Position numbers and translations under genes: made by a program. Of a DNA stretch of 64,000 nt, positions 8,124-17,143 are shown one piece after another; positions within the stretch are counted from its first letter, which is position 1; every line of letters starts with the position of its first letter. Source of the stretch: JBFHFS01 sp041583495 (GTDB lineage: Bacteria; Bacteroidota; Bacteroidia; Bacteroidales; Marinilabiliaceae). The stretch is from positions 1 through 64,000 of the forward strand of contig JBFHFS010000003.1 in NCBI GenBank assembly GCA_041583495.1. Reading direction: 5' to 3'. The notes below the pieces were generated by a model, which saw only the letters and a list, made by a program, of their open reading frames with translations, was not told the origin of the DNA and ran no database searches.

Positions 8124-10523
8124 ATGCAAAAACTTCTAGTATTCCTGATACTGGCATTTTTCCCGGTTTCATTTAGCCTCCTGGCTCAGCAGGATATTAA
8201 ACCCGGCGATGTAAAAGTCTCTGAGATGACCGATGCGCAGGTGCGCAAGATCATGACCGAGATGGAAAATCGCGGAATGTCAGAACAGGAAGCCATGACT
8301 CTTGCCGCTGCCCGTGGGTTTACACAAACCCAGATCCAGGAACTTAAGAAACGTATCGAAGAATTAAGGACAAAAGAAACCAGTGCCTCCATGGAGAGTC
8401 AGATGGGTGATACAACCCGCCTGGAAGTCTACACGCAGAAACAAAAGGTACTGGCCACTCAGGAAGAAAAGCGTGTTTTTGGATTTAACTTCTTCAACAA
8501 CCAAAATCTCACCTTTGAGCCAGGGATAAATCTCCCGGTTTCCCCATCCTATGTTTTAGGCCCGGGGGATGAGCTCCTGATTGATATCTGGGGGGCCTCA
8601 CAACAAAGTTATCAACTCTATATCGGAACCACCGGGGCGATAAATATCCCCATCGCCGGGCCTGTTGCGTTATCCGGACTTACGCTCCAGGAGGGTAAGA
8701 AAAAGGTATTGGATAAACTCACCCTCATTTATCGCGACCTGGCCAGTGCGCAGCCCAATACTTTTGCTAATATCAGTATAGGCCAAATAAGACCCATCAA
8801 TGTGAATGTTGTTGGTGAGGTATTCAACCCCGGCACCTATACCCTTCCGGGAACGGCTTCGGCCTTCAATGCACTTTACCTGTCGGGGGGCCCCAATTTT
8901 AATGGCTCCTTCCGGGATATCCGCATCATCCGTGATGGCCGGGTGGTATCCTCTATGGATGTCTACAAATATCTGATAGATGGTCAGAGCGGGGAGAATG
9001 TGCCCCTGCGGGATGGTGACGTCCTGATGGTTCCCTCCTATAACCAGCGGGTTCGGTTAGCCGGCGAGTTTAAACGGACGGGCATTTTTGAGGGCAAACC
9101 GGAAGAAACGGTAGCCGACATGGTACGCTATGCGGGCGGGTTTACCGATGCCGCCTACACCCACCGATTGGAGATGTTTAGAAATGACTCCCGGCAGCAA
9201 ACCTTCAAGGGGGTTTCCATGGAAGAATTTAACCGTATCCACATTCAAAATGGCGACAGCCTCCACGCCGGCGAAATTATTGACAGGATTGAGAATCGCG
9301 TTATTCTGGAGGGCGCCGTTAGACGCCCTGGAAATTATGAACTTAAACCAGGCCTGATGTTGTCTGAACTCATCCGGGAAGCCGAAGGAGTGCGGGAGGA
9401 TGCCTTTTTACAACGGGCTTTAGTATTGAGACTCAATGAGGATCTCTCATTCCAAAACATTTCTTTCGATGTGCGAAAGCTCCTTGTAGGTGAATACGAT
9501 TTAAAGATGCAGCGCGAAGACGTAGTATCAATATCTGCTATTAACGATATGCGCCAGGACCGAGTCGTAGAAATCAAAGGAGAGGTGCTGAAACCCGGAA
9601 TCTTTGCCTATCGCGAAGGACTCTCCCTATCCGACCTGGTATCCATTGCCGGAGGATTTAAGGAAGCTGCCTCCAACTCCTACATCGAAGTATCGAGAAG
9701 GCTTAATCACGAAGAAGCCTCGGAATATTCCAATCAGGTAGGCCATCTGTTTCAGTTTTCCATATCCAGAGACCTCTCTCTCGAAGCCAACGACAGCGAG
9801 TTCGAGCTAAATCCCTTCGACCAGGTATTTGTTCGTCGCGCCCCCGGATTTACCGAGACCGGTAGTATTACCATCAATGGGGAAGTAAAATATGCCGGTC
9901 AATACAGCCTCAACAGCCGAAAAGAACGGATCTCCGAGATTATTCAACGGGCCGGAGGTCTTACTGCGGATGCTTATCCAAAGGGGGCCATGTTTACCCG
10001 CAAAAAAATAGTCAGCCCCAAAATCATGCGCCTTCGGCAAGAGCTTGTCAAACGCGACAGCACCCTGTCATTCAGCGACATGGGCTTTGATGTCGTCGGC
10101 GTTGATCTGGAGACAGCACTGAAAAACCCGGGCGGGCGTGAAGACATCTACCTGAGAGAGGGGGATGAACTCATAATCCCCCGCAAACTGCAAACGGTAG
10201 AGGTGAGTGGCGAAGTCCTTAATCCCCTCTCCACCCCTTTTGTGGAGGGCCGCACACTTCGGTATTACGTGAACCAGGGAGGAGGCTTCTCTCTTCAGGC
10301 CAAGAAAACAAAGGCTTACGTTGTTTATGCCAACGGAACAGCCTCCGCCACCAAAGGGTTCCTGTTTTTCAACAATTACCCCAAGGTTGTCCCCGGCAGC
10401 CAAATTGTCGTCCCGGAGAAGGCCGAACGGGAAAGACTGCCTGCCTCAGCCTGGATCAGCATTGGAAGCAGCGTATCCTCTTTGGCCCTTACCATCATAA
10501 CCATTGTTAATGCCACCAAGTAA
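8124..10523 (+). CDS. SLBB-domain polysaccharide export protein (Wza-like)
   Basis: The ATG at 8124 gives 799 residues and a clear signal peptide (QKLLVFLILAFFPVSFSLLAQQ). A start at 8067 would add 19 non-signal residues. After a charged helical stretch, a Poly_export domain begins near PSYVLGPGDELLIDIWG, followed by six SLBB repeats recognisable by their G-E/A-V...PG.Y pattern (for example NVVGEVFNPGTYTLPG, ILEGAVRRPGNYELKPG, EIKGEVLKPGIFAYREG). The C terminus ends in one membrane helix. Such proteins form the export channel for capsule, exopolysaccharide or O-antigen. It is larger than E. coli Wza because of extra SLBB repeats, as usual in Bacteroidota. It is the first gene of the locus, 14 bases before the Wzz-like gene. 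Confidence 0.93.
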   Translation: MQKLLVFLILAFFPVSFSLLAQQDIKPGDVKVSEMTDAQVRKIMTEMENRGMSEQEAMTLAAARGFTQTQIQELKKRIEELRTKETSASMESQMGDTTRLEVYTQKQKVLATQEEKRVFGFNFFNNQNLTFEPGINLPVSPSYVLGPGDELLIDIWGASQQSYQLYIGTTGAINIPIAGPVALSGLTLQEGKKKVLDKLTLIYRDLASAQPNTFANISIGQIRPINVNVVGEVFNPGTYTLPGTASAFNALYLSGGPNFNGSFRDIRIIRDGRVVSSMDVYKYLIDGQSGENVPLRDGDVLMVPSYNQRVRLAGEFKRTGIFEGKPEETVADMVRYAGGFTDAAYTHRLEMFRNDSRQQTFKGVSMEEFNRIHIQNGDSLHAGEIIDRIENRVILEGAVRRPGNYELKPGLMLSELIREAEGVREDAFLQRALVLRLNEDLSFQNISFDVRKLLVGEYDLKMQREDVVSISAINDMRQDRVVEIKGEVLKPGIFAYREGLSLSDLVSIAGGFKEAASNSYIEVSRRLNHEEASEYSNQVGHLFQFSISRDLSLEANDSEFELNPFDQVFVRRAPGFTETGSITINGEVKYAGQYSLNSRKERISEIIQRAGGLTADAYPKGAMFTRKKIVSPKIMRLRQELVKRDSTLSFSDMGFDVVGVDLETALKNPGGREDIYLREGDELIIPRKLQTVEVSGEVLNPLSTPFVEGRTLRYYVNQGGGFSLQAKKTKAYVVYANGTASATKGFLFFNNYPKVVPGSQIVVPEKAERERLPASAWISIGSSVSSLALTIITIVNATK

Positions 10524-10536
10524 ATAGCACTCACCC

Positions 10537-11694
10537 ATGAGTTCAGAATCTCTAAAGAAGGATCAACCTGTGAACGAACCCACCTCTGATAGCAAAGCCA
10601 ACGACAGGCCCATCATTCGGGACGATGAAATTGACCTGGTGCAACTGGCTCGTAGCATCTGGAACGAACGCAGGGTGATCATTTACACCACGCTTGTCAC
10701 GACGATCATCGGCCTTCTGGTGGCCCTGTTCAGCCCCGTAAAATATACGGCATCGGCCACCCTGCTTCCACAGGCCGAAGGCAAAAGCAATCTGGGCAAC
10801 CTGGGCGGATTGGCCAGCCTGGCCGGCATCAATCTAAGTGCCATGATGGGCGATGCCACCGGCATTCAGCCCGAATTGTACCCGCGTGTGGTTAACAGTT
10901 TTCCCTTTTTGGAGGAGCTGATACATCAATCTTTTAATTTTGAGGATGAGACTGCACCTGTTTCCCTGTATGAAAAACGGACTGCTGATTCGATTCCCGG
11001 CCTGGGGTCTACCATTGTTAAGTATACACTGCGGCTGCCCTGGACCCTTAAAAATGCTTTGACCGGAAAAGATCAACCCGATACTAAAACCCAAAAAAAT
11101 TCAGATAACCAGTTAAAAACACTCTCTGCAAAAGAGATGCAGGTTATTGAGGGAACTGCCAACGCGATCTTTGTTAAAGTGGACAATAAAACCGGTCTGG
11201 TGAGTATAAATGTGGAGTTGGAAGAGCCGTTACTTACGGCTCAGGTAACGCAAAAGACGGTAAGTCTGCTCCAGAAGTACATTATCAACTACAAAACCAA
11301 ACAAGTAAGGGATAACCTGGAATTTATTGAAGCGCGACATGCCGAGAAAAAAAGGGAGTTTGAAGCTGCCCAGCGGGCTTTTTTTGAGTATCGCGACCGC
11401 CATCGCAACATGGTCACAGAACGCGCCGACGTCCGCTACCAGGAACTGAGCGATGCCTACGATCTGGCCGCCGAAGTATACAGAAATCTGGCTCAGCAGC
11501 GCGAACAAGCCGAAATTGCCGTAAAAAAAGAGACCCCTGCCTTCTCGGTCATTGAACCGGTAAAGGTGCCGCTCGAAAAATCGGCTCCCAGACGCAGTTT
11601 TATTTTGGTGATGAGCGTGTTTATGGGTGGTTTCCTGGGTTTGATGCTGGTGTTTGCAAGGATGTTATGGGGTAAGTTGAGGGAGGCGTGGTGA
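10537..11694 (+). CDS. Wzz/Wzc-type chain-length determinant protein without kinase domain
   Basis: This 385-residue inner-membrane protein has the Wzz layout: a cytoplasmic N terminus, one membrane helix (about residues 48-68), a periplasmic domain beginning SPVKYTASATLLPQ, a coiled coil around residues 255-330 (EARHAEKKREFEAAQRAFFEYRDR) and a second membrane helix near 350-375 preceded by the conserved proline-rich VIEPVKVPLEKSAPRRS. Wzz-type proteins set polymer length and contact the outer-membrane exporter. The cytoplasmic tyrosine kinase of Wzc is absent. It directly follows the SLBB gene. A 263-base gap then separates it from the AT-rich sugar genes. Confidence 0.92.
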   Translation: MSSESLKKDQPVNEPTSDSKANDRPIIRDDEIDLVQLARSIWNERRVIIYTTLVTTIIGLLVALFSPVKYTASATLLPQAEGKSNLGNLGGLASLAGINLSAMMGDATGIQPELYPRVVNSFPFLEELIHQSFNFEDETAPVSLYEKRTADSIPGLGSTIVKYTLRLPWTLKNALTGKDQPDTKTQKNSDNQLKTLSAKEMQVIEGTANAIFVKVDNKTGLVSINVELEEPLLTAQVTQKTVSLLQKYIINYKTKQVRDNLEFIEARHAEKKREFEAAQRAFFEYRDRHRNMVTERADVRYQELSDAYDLAAEVYRNLAQQREQAEIAVKKETPAFSVIEPVKVPLEKSAPRRSFILVMSVFMGGFLGLMLVFARMLWGKLREAW

Positions 11695-11957
11695 TGGGCC
11701 CCCCTCAGAAGATAGAGACACCGACCCCTTACCAATTACTGATATCCCGGGAAAAATGGTGTACGGTTTTTGGCTGTTGCCTATTGACCAGATTGACCAC
11801 CCCGCATTTACGGTTTTGGGACCAACCAGGGTATCATATGACCAGGTGTATATATTAAGAAAAGCAGGTTGGGGCCTACGCGTTTTATTAGATGGTTTTA
11901 TCGAAGTCTTTAGGACAGCAATTAAAATAGTGAATCAAAGGTTTAAATTTAGACAGA

Positions 11958-12410
11958 ATGCTTAAGCAAAATATAGTGGTATACACGGGTGGAACGTTTG
12001 ATATGTTTCACAGTAATCATGTCAGGATGATTGAATACGCCCGGGGAATTGGTGATAAATTAATTGTGGGTGTAAGTACCGATGAGTTGGTTTGCAGTTA
12101 TAAAACACCGCCGATTGTACCTTTTGAAGAAAGGATTGAGATTGTCAGAGCGTTAAAACTACCTGACATTGTTATACCGCAACACTCATTGGAACATATC
12201 GAATTAGTGAAAAAATTACACATCGATGCGTTTGTTATAGGCGATGATTGGAAGGGAAAATACGATTACCTGGAAGAGTATGGTGTAACCGTGTTTTATT
12301 TTCCTTACGGTCAAGGGTCAAGCTCTACGAATATTAAGGAAAAGATCTACGAACAGTATAAAATACTGAAAAACAAAGCGGACAAACATCAAAATCCAAA
12401 TGTGCAATGA
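11958..12410 (+). CDS. Cytidylyltransferase-like protein (TagD/glycerol-3-phosphate type)
   Basis: The 150-residue protein is a small HxGH nucleotidyltransferase. It begins with the family signature YTGGTFDMFHSNH; the usual HxGH is HSNH here (H18 to H21), with asparagine in place of glycine. The second signature, around GSSSTNIKEKI, matches the STT.IK motif of glycerol-3-phosphate cytidylyltransferases. A likely reaction is CTP plus a polyol phosphate to a CDP-polyol. It starts the sugar block and its last four bases overlap the SDR gene (ATGA), which indicates translational coupling. With the LicD gene it suggests phosphodiester decoration of the polymer. The exact substrate is unknown; ethanolamine- or choline-phosphate type activity is possible. 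Confidence 0.8.
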   Translation: MLKQNIVVYTGGTFDMFHSNHVRMIEYARGIGDKLIVGVSTDELVCSYKTPPIVPFEERIEIVRALKLPDIVIPQHSLEHIELVKKLHIDAFVIGDDWKGKYDYLEEYGVTVFYFPYGQGSSSTNIKEKIYEQYKILKNKADKHQNPNVQ

Positions 12411-13111
12411 AAATTGCTTTAGTCACGGGAGGGAGTGGCGATATCGGTAGTGTTATTGTGAAAATGTTGGCCAATGCCAATTATATTGTTTGCCTTCAAT
12501 ATGGGCAGAACAAAAACAGGGCCAATGAGGTAAAGGGGAAGGCTGAGAACATTCACCTTTTTCACCAGGATTTTAACCATACTCTCCATCTAATTGAGGA
12601 TGTAATTGCAAAATTTGGGCGAATAGATGTGCTGATTAACTGCGCAGGTATTTTAGGAAAGGATACCATTGAAAACCTTACTCCTGAAGAATTCGACAAC
12701 ATCTTCAATATTAACACCAAAGTACCCTATCTGCTGGCATCCAAAGCCTTTTCGAAAATGAAAGAAACCGGATATGGCCGAATCATAAACATTAGTTCCA
12801 TCGCAGTTCACTATGGGATGGGACGCAATTCATCCATTCAATATGCAGGCAGTAAAGCTGCATTGGAAACCCTTACAACCGGATTATCCCGACTAGGTGC
12901 ATCAAGTAATGTTTTAGTTAATACCATCAGGCCCGGGGCTATTGAAACCGATATGCAAAGACAAAGAGAGGACCTGCAAAAACGAATTGATATGATCCCC
13001 GTTAAACGAATGGGGCAACCCGAGGAAATTGCTGATTTGGTTCTTTATCTGCTGTCCAGGGCCGGTGATTTTATTACCGGACAGACAATTACTGTTGGAG
13101 GGGGAGAATAA
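12407..13111 (+). CDS. Short-chain dehydrogenase/reductase (FabG-like SDR)
   Basis: At 234 residues this is a classical SDR. The nucleotide-binding motif TGGSGDIG is at residues 7-14, NCAG at 78-81, the serine of NISS near 131 and the catalytic YAGSK (Y146, K150). The C terminus GDFITGQTITVGGGE is FabG-like. It is sandwiched between the cytidylyltransferase (4-base overlap) and LicD genes. That makes a sugar- or polyol-modifying reductase for polysaccharide precursors more likely than a fatty-acid role, but this is inference from context. The gene is intact, and base composition drops toward AT-rich here. Confidence 0.85.
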   Translation: MKIALVTGGSGDIGSVIVKMLANANYIVCLQYGQNKNRANEVKGKAENIHLFHQDFNHTLHLIEDVIAKFGRIDVLINCAGILGKDTIENLTPEEFDNIFNINTKVPYLLASKAFSKMKETGYGRIINISSIAVHYGMGRNSSIQYAGSKAALETLTTGLSRLGASSNVLVNTIRPGAIETDMQRQREDLQKRIDMIPVKRMGQPEEIADLVLYLLSRAGDFITGQTITVGGGE

Positions 13112-13193
13112 TTTGTCCCCGTTTTTTTTGTCATAGAATATTAGTTGCCAGAACAAATTAAAGTGTTATTATTTTGAGAAATTTTTGTACGGG

Positions 13194-13985
13194 ATGGAGG
13201 ATTTGAGTCACTATAATCCGGAGGGATCTGACTTGAGGGCGGCTCAAATGCGGATGTTGGAAATTTTAGAGGTTTTTGACCGGATTTGTAAAAAACACCA
13301 CATTTGTTATTGGCTTTGTTCAGGCACTTTACTTGGTGCCAGACGACATAAGGGTTTTATTCCGTGGGATGACGATTTAGATGTTGAAGTATTCAGGAAG
13401 GATTATAAACGATTAATTAGAATACTGGAGAAGGAGTTACCTTCGGAGCTTAAGTTGCAAACACGCAACACAGATAAGAACTATTGGTTGTACTGGCCGA
13501 AGATACGTGATACCAGGTCAACAATTATTGAAGATAAAGTTGAAGAATTCTCCTTTAAATATAATGGACTCTTTATTGATATATTTCCGTTGGAGTATAT
13601 GCCATCCAATGCGATCAAGAAAATTATTGATGATGTTTTTGTAAAATTTGCGCAACGTGCAGTTGTGAAGAGTAATTTTAAAAAAATCTATTATTCATTA
13701 ATGATATTGCTCTTTCCAATTTGTTATTTATGGATATCCGGGAGTCGCTTATTTTATAAAGTATTTAAAGGAAAGTATTTAGGATATAGTTATGGAATAT
13801 TCTATTATCCAAAACGAGAATTAGCTGATATACTGCCAGTTAAAGAGATTCTGTTTGAGAATAAATTATTCCAGTGTCCCAATAATGTAGATAAATATTT
13901 AGAAGACTATTATGGGAAAGATTATATGAATTTGCCGGCTGACAAGGATAGAGAAGTTCATACCAGTCAAATTTCTTTTGAATAG
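13194..13985 (+). CDS. LicD family phosphotransferase
   Basis: I chose the ATG at 13194 (263 residues); a TTG nine bases earlier is in frame. The LicD signature is clear: CYWLCSGTLLGARRHKGFIPWDDDLDVEVFR, with the DDD triad that binds metal. LicD proteins transfer phosphocholine or other phospho-alcohols from a CDP-activated donor to surface glycans; the animal relatives fukutin and FKRP use CDP-ribitol. A cytidylyltransferase and a reductase lie immediately upstream, so the three could make and attach one phospho-substituent. There is a hydrophobic patch around residues 155-175. The neighbouring flippase gene starts 14 bases downstream. Confidence 0.87.
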   Translation: MEDLSHYNPEGSDLRAAQMRMLEILEVFDRICKKHHICYWLCSGTLLGARRHKGFIPWDDDLDVEVFRKDYKRLIRILEKELPSELKLQTRNTDKNYWLYWPKIRDTRSTIIEDKVEEFSFKYNGLFIDIFPLEYMPSNAIKKIIDDVFVKFAQRAVVKSNFKKIYYSLMILLFPICYLWISGSRLFYKVFKGKYLGYSYGIFYYPKRELADILPVKEILFENKLFQCPNNVDKYLEDYYGKDYMNLPADKDREVHTSQISFE

Positions 13986-13999
13986 ATTGAAGAAGCAGG

Positions 14000-15280
14000 A
14001 TGAGGGTTAAACATGTCATCAATTCAGTTTCTAAAAATAAGTTTCTGCAAATACTAAGTGCCAATGGTATTGTAACTCTTCTCAAAACGGCTATAGCATT
14101 AGTATCCAATAAGATAATTGCTGTATATATTGGCCCTTCAGGAGTTGCATTAGTTGGACAAATGAACAATTTCCTTAGTATTGTTATGCTTTCATCCAGT
14201 GGAGGCTTCAATCAAGGAATTACCAAGTATATATCTGAATACAAAGCCAATGAAAAGGTAATTGCGAAGTATGTAACCACAGCTCTGGTGGCTACAACCA
14301 TTTTATCCCTCCTGAGCGGTATCATCATGTTGTTTATTTCTAAAACAATATCGATAGCAATTTTTTCTAACGTCAAATACTATTCCATATTTGTAGTATT
14401 CGCTTTCACATTAATCCTATATAATTGGAATAACTTATTTATAGCCATCATCAATGGTTTTCAAAATTATAAGCTATATTTTAAAGTAAATTTAAGTACA
14501 ACTGTTGTTGGTGCTCTTCTATCTATTTTCCTGGTAATATTTTTCGATGAATTTGGAGCCCTACTCTCTATCGTTTTATCCCAATCAATCGTTTTTATTT
14601 TCACGTTCTTAGTATTAAAAAATCAATTCTGGTTCAAACAGATTGCCTTAAAGTTATATGATAATAAAACGCTAAAAACGCTGTTAAAATTTTCGCTTGT
14701 AACCATCCTGGGTGCCATATTATGGCCTATTGTAAAAATTTACATCAGAACCATCGTAATAAACAACATCTCAGCTTATGAAGCTGGTTTATGGGAGGCA
14801 ACATTGAAGTTGAATGATTATGTGGTAAATATTGCGATGGGATCAATAGCAGTATATGTATTGCCGCGATTATCGGAGGTTACAGATAAAATAATATTAA
14901 AAAAGGAAATACTAAATGTTTACAAAATTATCATACCCATTACGCTGTTGGGGTTTGCAGGGATGTATCTCTTTCGGGAGCAGGTTTTTCTGATTTTGTA
15001 TTCTAAGGAGTTTATAAAAGCAAGTGATTATTTATTATTACAAATGATAGGCTCTTTTTTTTGGATGTGTAAAATAATTCCAATGAACCTAATGCTTTCA
15101 AAAAGTAAGACCTTTATGTATTTAGGTTTAGAATTGTTTTTTTGTGGAGTATATTTTATAATCGCCAATGTTTTAATTCCCTATTATGGCGTTCAGGGGA
15201 TCCAAATGTCGTTTTTAATCTACAACCTTCTCTACTTAGTCGTTAGTCTTTATATTATGTATAAATACTTTTTATCATGA
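14000..15280 (+). CDS. Polysaccharide flippase (Wzx-like, MATE/MOP superfamily)
   Basis: The 426-residue protein has about 12 membrane segments and the MOP-superfamily pattern. The N-terminal stretch NGIVTLLKTAIALVSNKIIAVYIGPSGVALVGQMNN resembles WzxE and O-antigen translocases. It would flip the lipid-linked repeat unit from the cytoplasmic to the periplasmic side of the inner membrane. Its presence marks this as a Wzx/Wzy-dependent pathway, not an ABC-transporter one. The last four bases overlap the next glycosyltransferase (ATGA), so the two are probably translated together. The coding sequence is strongly AT-rich. Confidence 0.9.
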   Translation: MRVKHVINSVSKNKFLQILSANGIVTLLKTAIALVSNKIIAVYIGPSGVALVGQMNNFLSIVMLSSSGGFNQGITKYISEYKANEKVIAKYVTTALVATTILSLLSGIIMLFISKTISIAIFSNVKYYSIFVVFAFTLILYNWNNLFIAIINGFQNYKLYFKVNLSTTVVGALLSIFLVIFFDEFGALLSIVLSQSIVFIFTFLVLKNQFWFKQIALKLYDNKTLKTLLKFSLVTILGAILWPIVKIYIRTIVINNISAYEAGLWEATLKLNDYVVNIAMGSIAVYVLPRLSEVTDKIILKKEILNVYKIIIPITLLGFAGMYLFREQVFLILYSKEFIKASDYLLLQMIGSFFWMCKIIPMNLMLSKSKTFMYLGLELFFCGVYFIIANVLIPYYGVQGIQMSFLIYNLLYLVVSLYIMYKYFLS

Positions 15281-16515
15281 GAGTGCTTTGGTTTACCAAT
15301 ACGCCATCGCTTTATGGGAAAGAAAAAGGCGGATATCATGGGGGAGGATGGATAGAATCTCTTGAAAAATTTGTTGCTAAATCACATGATATTACGTTAG
15401 GCGTTAGTTTTTTTCATGAAGATGACATCTTTAAAGTTGAAAACAATAATACAACGTATTACCCTATTTCGGATAGGACAACTTTATACACCAAGGTTAA
15501 AGCTTATTTTCTTGAACAAAGTTATACCAGAAAAAAAATAGAAAAATTTCTGGATGTAATAAAGGATTTTAAGCCTGATTTAATCCATATCTTCGGCAGC
15601 GAAAGGGAGTTTGGCCTATTAAGTAAGTATACCAATATCCCCCTGGTTATTCATATTCAAGGAATCCTGAATCCCTATTTAAATGCCATGTATGCTCCTG
15701 GAATTTCTGATTCTACCGTAATTTTTAATGGTTCTTTTATCGATACTTTTAGATGGGTTAGATATTTGGGCAGATTTAAAAAAGATGCGGATAGGGAACA
15801 GGTTATTCTGAAACATTGCAATTACTTCCTGGGCAGAACCGATTGGGATAATAAAATAGTTAAATTATTCAATCCCGAATCAGAATATTTCTATTGCAGT
15901 GAAATGTTACGGGATGTATTCTATAAGGCTCATCCCTGGCGTATTAAGGACAAAGAAAAGTATGTGATCGTTTCAACTATTTCTAAGGTTTCTTATAAAG
16001 GTTTTGATTTGATTCTAAAAACAGCAGGCCTGCTTAAGCAATACGGTAATTGTGATTTCGAATGGTGGGTTTTCGGAGTGGATAATTATAAGTTTTGGGA
16101 AAAAAAGCTAAATACAAAGTGTGCTGATGTTAATGTGAAGTTGAAGGGAATTGTGAGCGCTTCCGATTTGGTTAATAATTTTTTAGCTGCTGATTTATTT
16201 GTTCATCCTTCTTATATTGATAACAGTCCAAATAGTGTTTGTGAAGCTCAAATGCTTGGGATACCCGTAGTCGCGACGAATGTAGGTGGTATTTCCAGTT
16301 TAATTAACGATACTGTTTCAGGAATCCTGGTGCCGGCAAACGATCCCTATTACCTAACCGCCATGATAATCCAATTGCTCAGGAATCCAGGTCAAAGAGC
16401 CAGGTTGGGAGAGCAGGCAAGGAAGGACGGTTTAAAAAGACACGATCCAAAAACCATTTATGATGATTTGTTACATTCCTATAAATCTATTTTAGAAAAA
16501 GGAATTCAACATTAG
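15277..16515 (+). CDS. Glycosyltransferase, GT4-like
   Basis: This 412-residue protein has the GT-B fold pattern: an N-terminal domain starting RVLWFTNTPSLYG, a linker, and a C-terminal nucleotide-sugar domain with the GT4 motif PSYIDNSPNSVCEAQMLGIPVVATNVGG (E-x7-type signature). It should add one sugar to the lipid-linked repeat unit on the cytoplasmic face. It overlaps the flippase gene by 4 bases and precedes an acyltransferase. The YHGGGWI segment near residue 25 is typical of GT4 donors' loop. Donor and linkage cannot be read from sequence. Confidence 0.87.
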   Translation: MRVLWFTNTPSLYGKEKGGYHGGGWIESLEKFVAKSHDITLGVSFFHEDDIFKVENNNTTYYPISDRTTLYTKVKAYFLEQSYTRKKIEKFLDVIKDFKPDLIHIFGSEREFGLLSKYTNIPLVIHIQGILNPYLNAMYAPGISDSTVIFNGSFIDTFRWVRYLGRFKKDADREQVILKHCNYFLGRTDWDNKIVKLFNPESEYFYCSEMLRDVFYKAHPWRIKDKEKYVIVSTISKVSYKGFDLILKTAGLLKQYGNCDFEWWVFGVDNYKFWEKKLNTKCADVNVKLKGIVSASDLVNNFLAADLFVHPSYIDNSPNSVCEAQMLGIPVVATNVGGISSLINDTVSGILVPANDPYYLTAMIIQLLRNPGQRARLGEQARKDGLKRHDPKTIYDDLLHSYKSILEKGIQH

Positions 16516-16527
16516 CCTTCTATTTAT

Positions 16528-17136
16528 ATGTTTTACCTCATAAAATTCTTTAAAGTATTATATAGCCTTATTGTGCTGTTTATAGGTTATTTAAAACTGT
16601 TTCTCTACAAGTTGCAATACATTAATCGCGAGGTTACATGGGGGAAAAATATGTCCGTACATGGAAATATTTTTTTTCGATGTAAGGGAAAGGCAATTTT
16701 TGGGGATAATATTGTATGGACCAACCTTAACCGATTTAATCCGGTAGGCCTGGCGAAAAATTGCTCAATATATGTAGAGAAAGGCGGGCAATTATTTGTT
16801 GGCTCTAACAGTGGATTTTCCGGGGTAAGTATCGTTTGTCACTCTAAGATAGAGATTGGAGAATATTGTAACTTTGGTGGGAATACGTTTATCTGGGATA
16901 CCGATTTTCATCCTTTAAACTATCTGGATAGACGAATTCATGACAAGTCTAAAATTTACAGCAACCCAATTGTGATTGGTAACGATGTTTTTGTTGGTGC
17001 CAATTCAACGATCCTAAAGGGTGTTACCATTGGCGACAGAGCTATAATCGGGTGTGGATCTGTGGTATCAAGAGATATCCCCTCAGATGAAGTTTGGGCA
17101 GGTAATCCGATTAAGCTGATAAGAAAGATAACTTAA
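16528..17136 (+). CDS. Hexapeptide-repeat acyltransferase (WbbJ-like)
   Basis: The 202-residue protein begins with a hydrophobic segment (residues 1-25). A left-handed beta-helix of hexapeptide repeats follows, best seen in IVIGNDVFVGANSTILKGVTIGDRAIIGCGSVVSRDIP and ending in the family's WAGNPIKLIRKI. Catalytic histidine candidates lie in DTDFHPL near the middle. Such enzymes usually O-acetylate a sugar of the repeat unit using acetyl-CoA. It lies between a GT4 and the Wzy-like gene, 8 bases before the latter, so it belongs to the operon. It is one of two such acyltransferases in the locus. Confidence 0.87.
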   Translation: MFYLIKFFKVLYSLIVLFIGYLKLFLYKLQYINREVTWGKNMSVHGNIFFRCKGKAIFGDNIVWTNLNRFNPVGLAKNCSIYVEKGGQLFVGSNSGFSGVSIVCHSKIEIGEYCNFGGNTFIWDTDFHPLNYLDRRIHDKSKIYSNPIVIGNDVFVGANSTILKGVTIGDRAIIGCGSVVSRDIPSDEVWAGNPIKLIRKIT

Positions 17137-17143
17137 ACAGATA

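Noticed and set aside
11756..11965. 69-residue open frame between the Wzz gene and the cytidylyltransferase gene
   Set aside because: No family resemblance, no good start signal and an overlap with the cytidylyltransferase start. I treat the 11695-11957 gap as non-coding; nothing else clear is in it.
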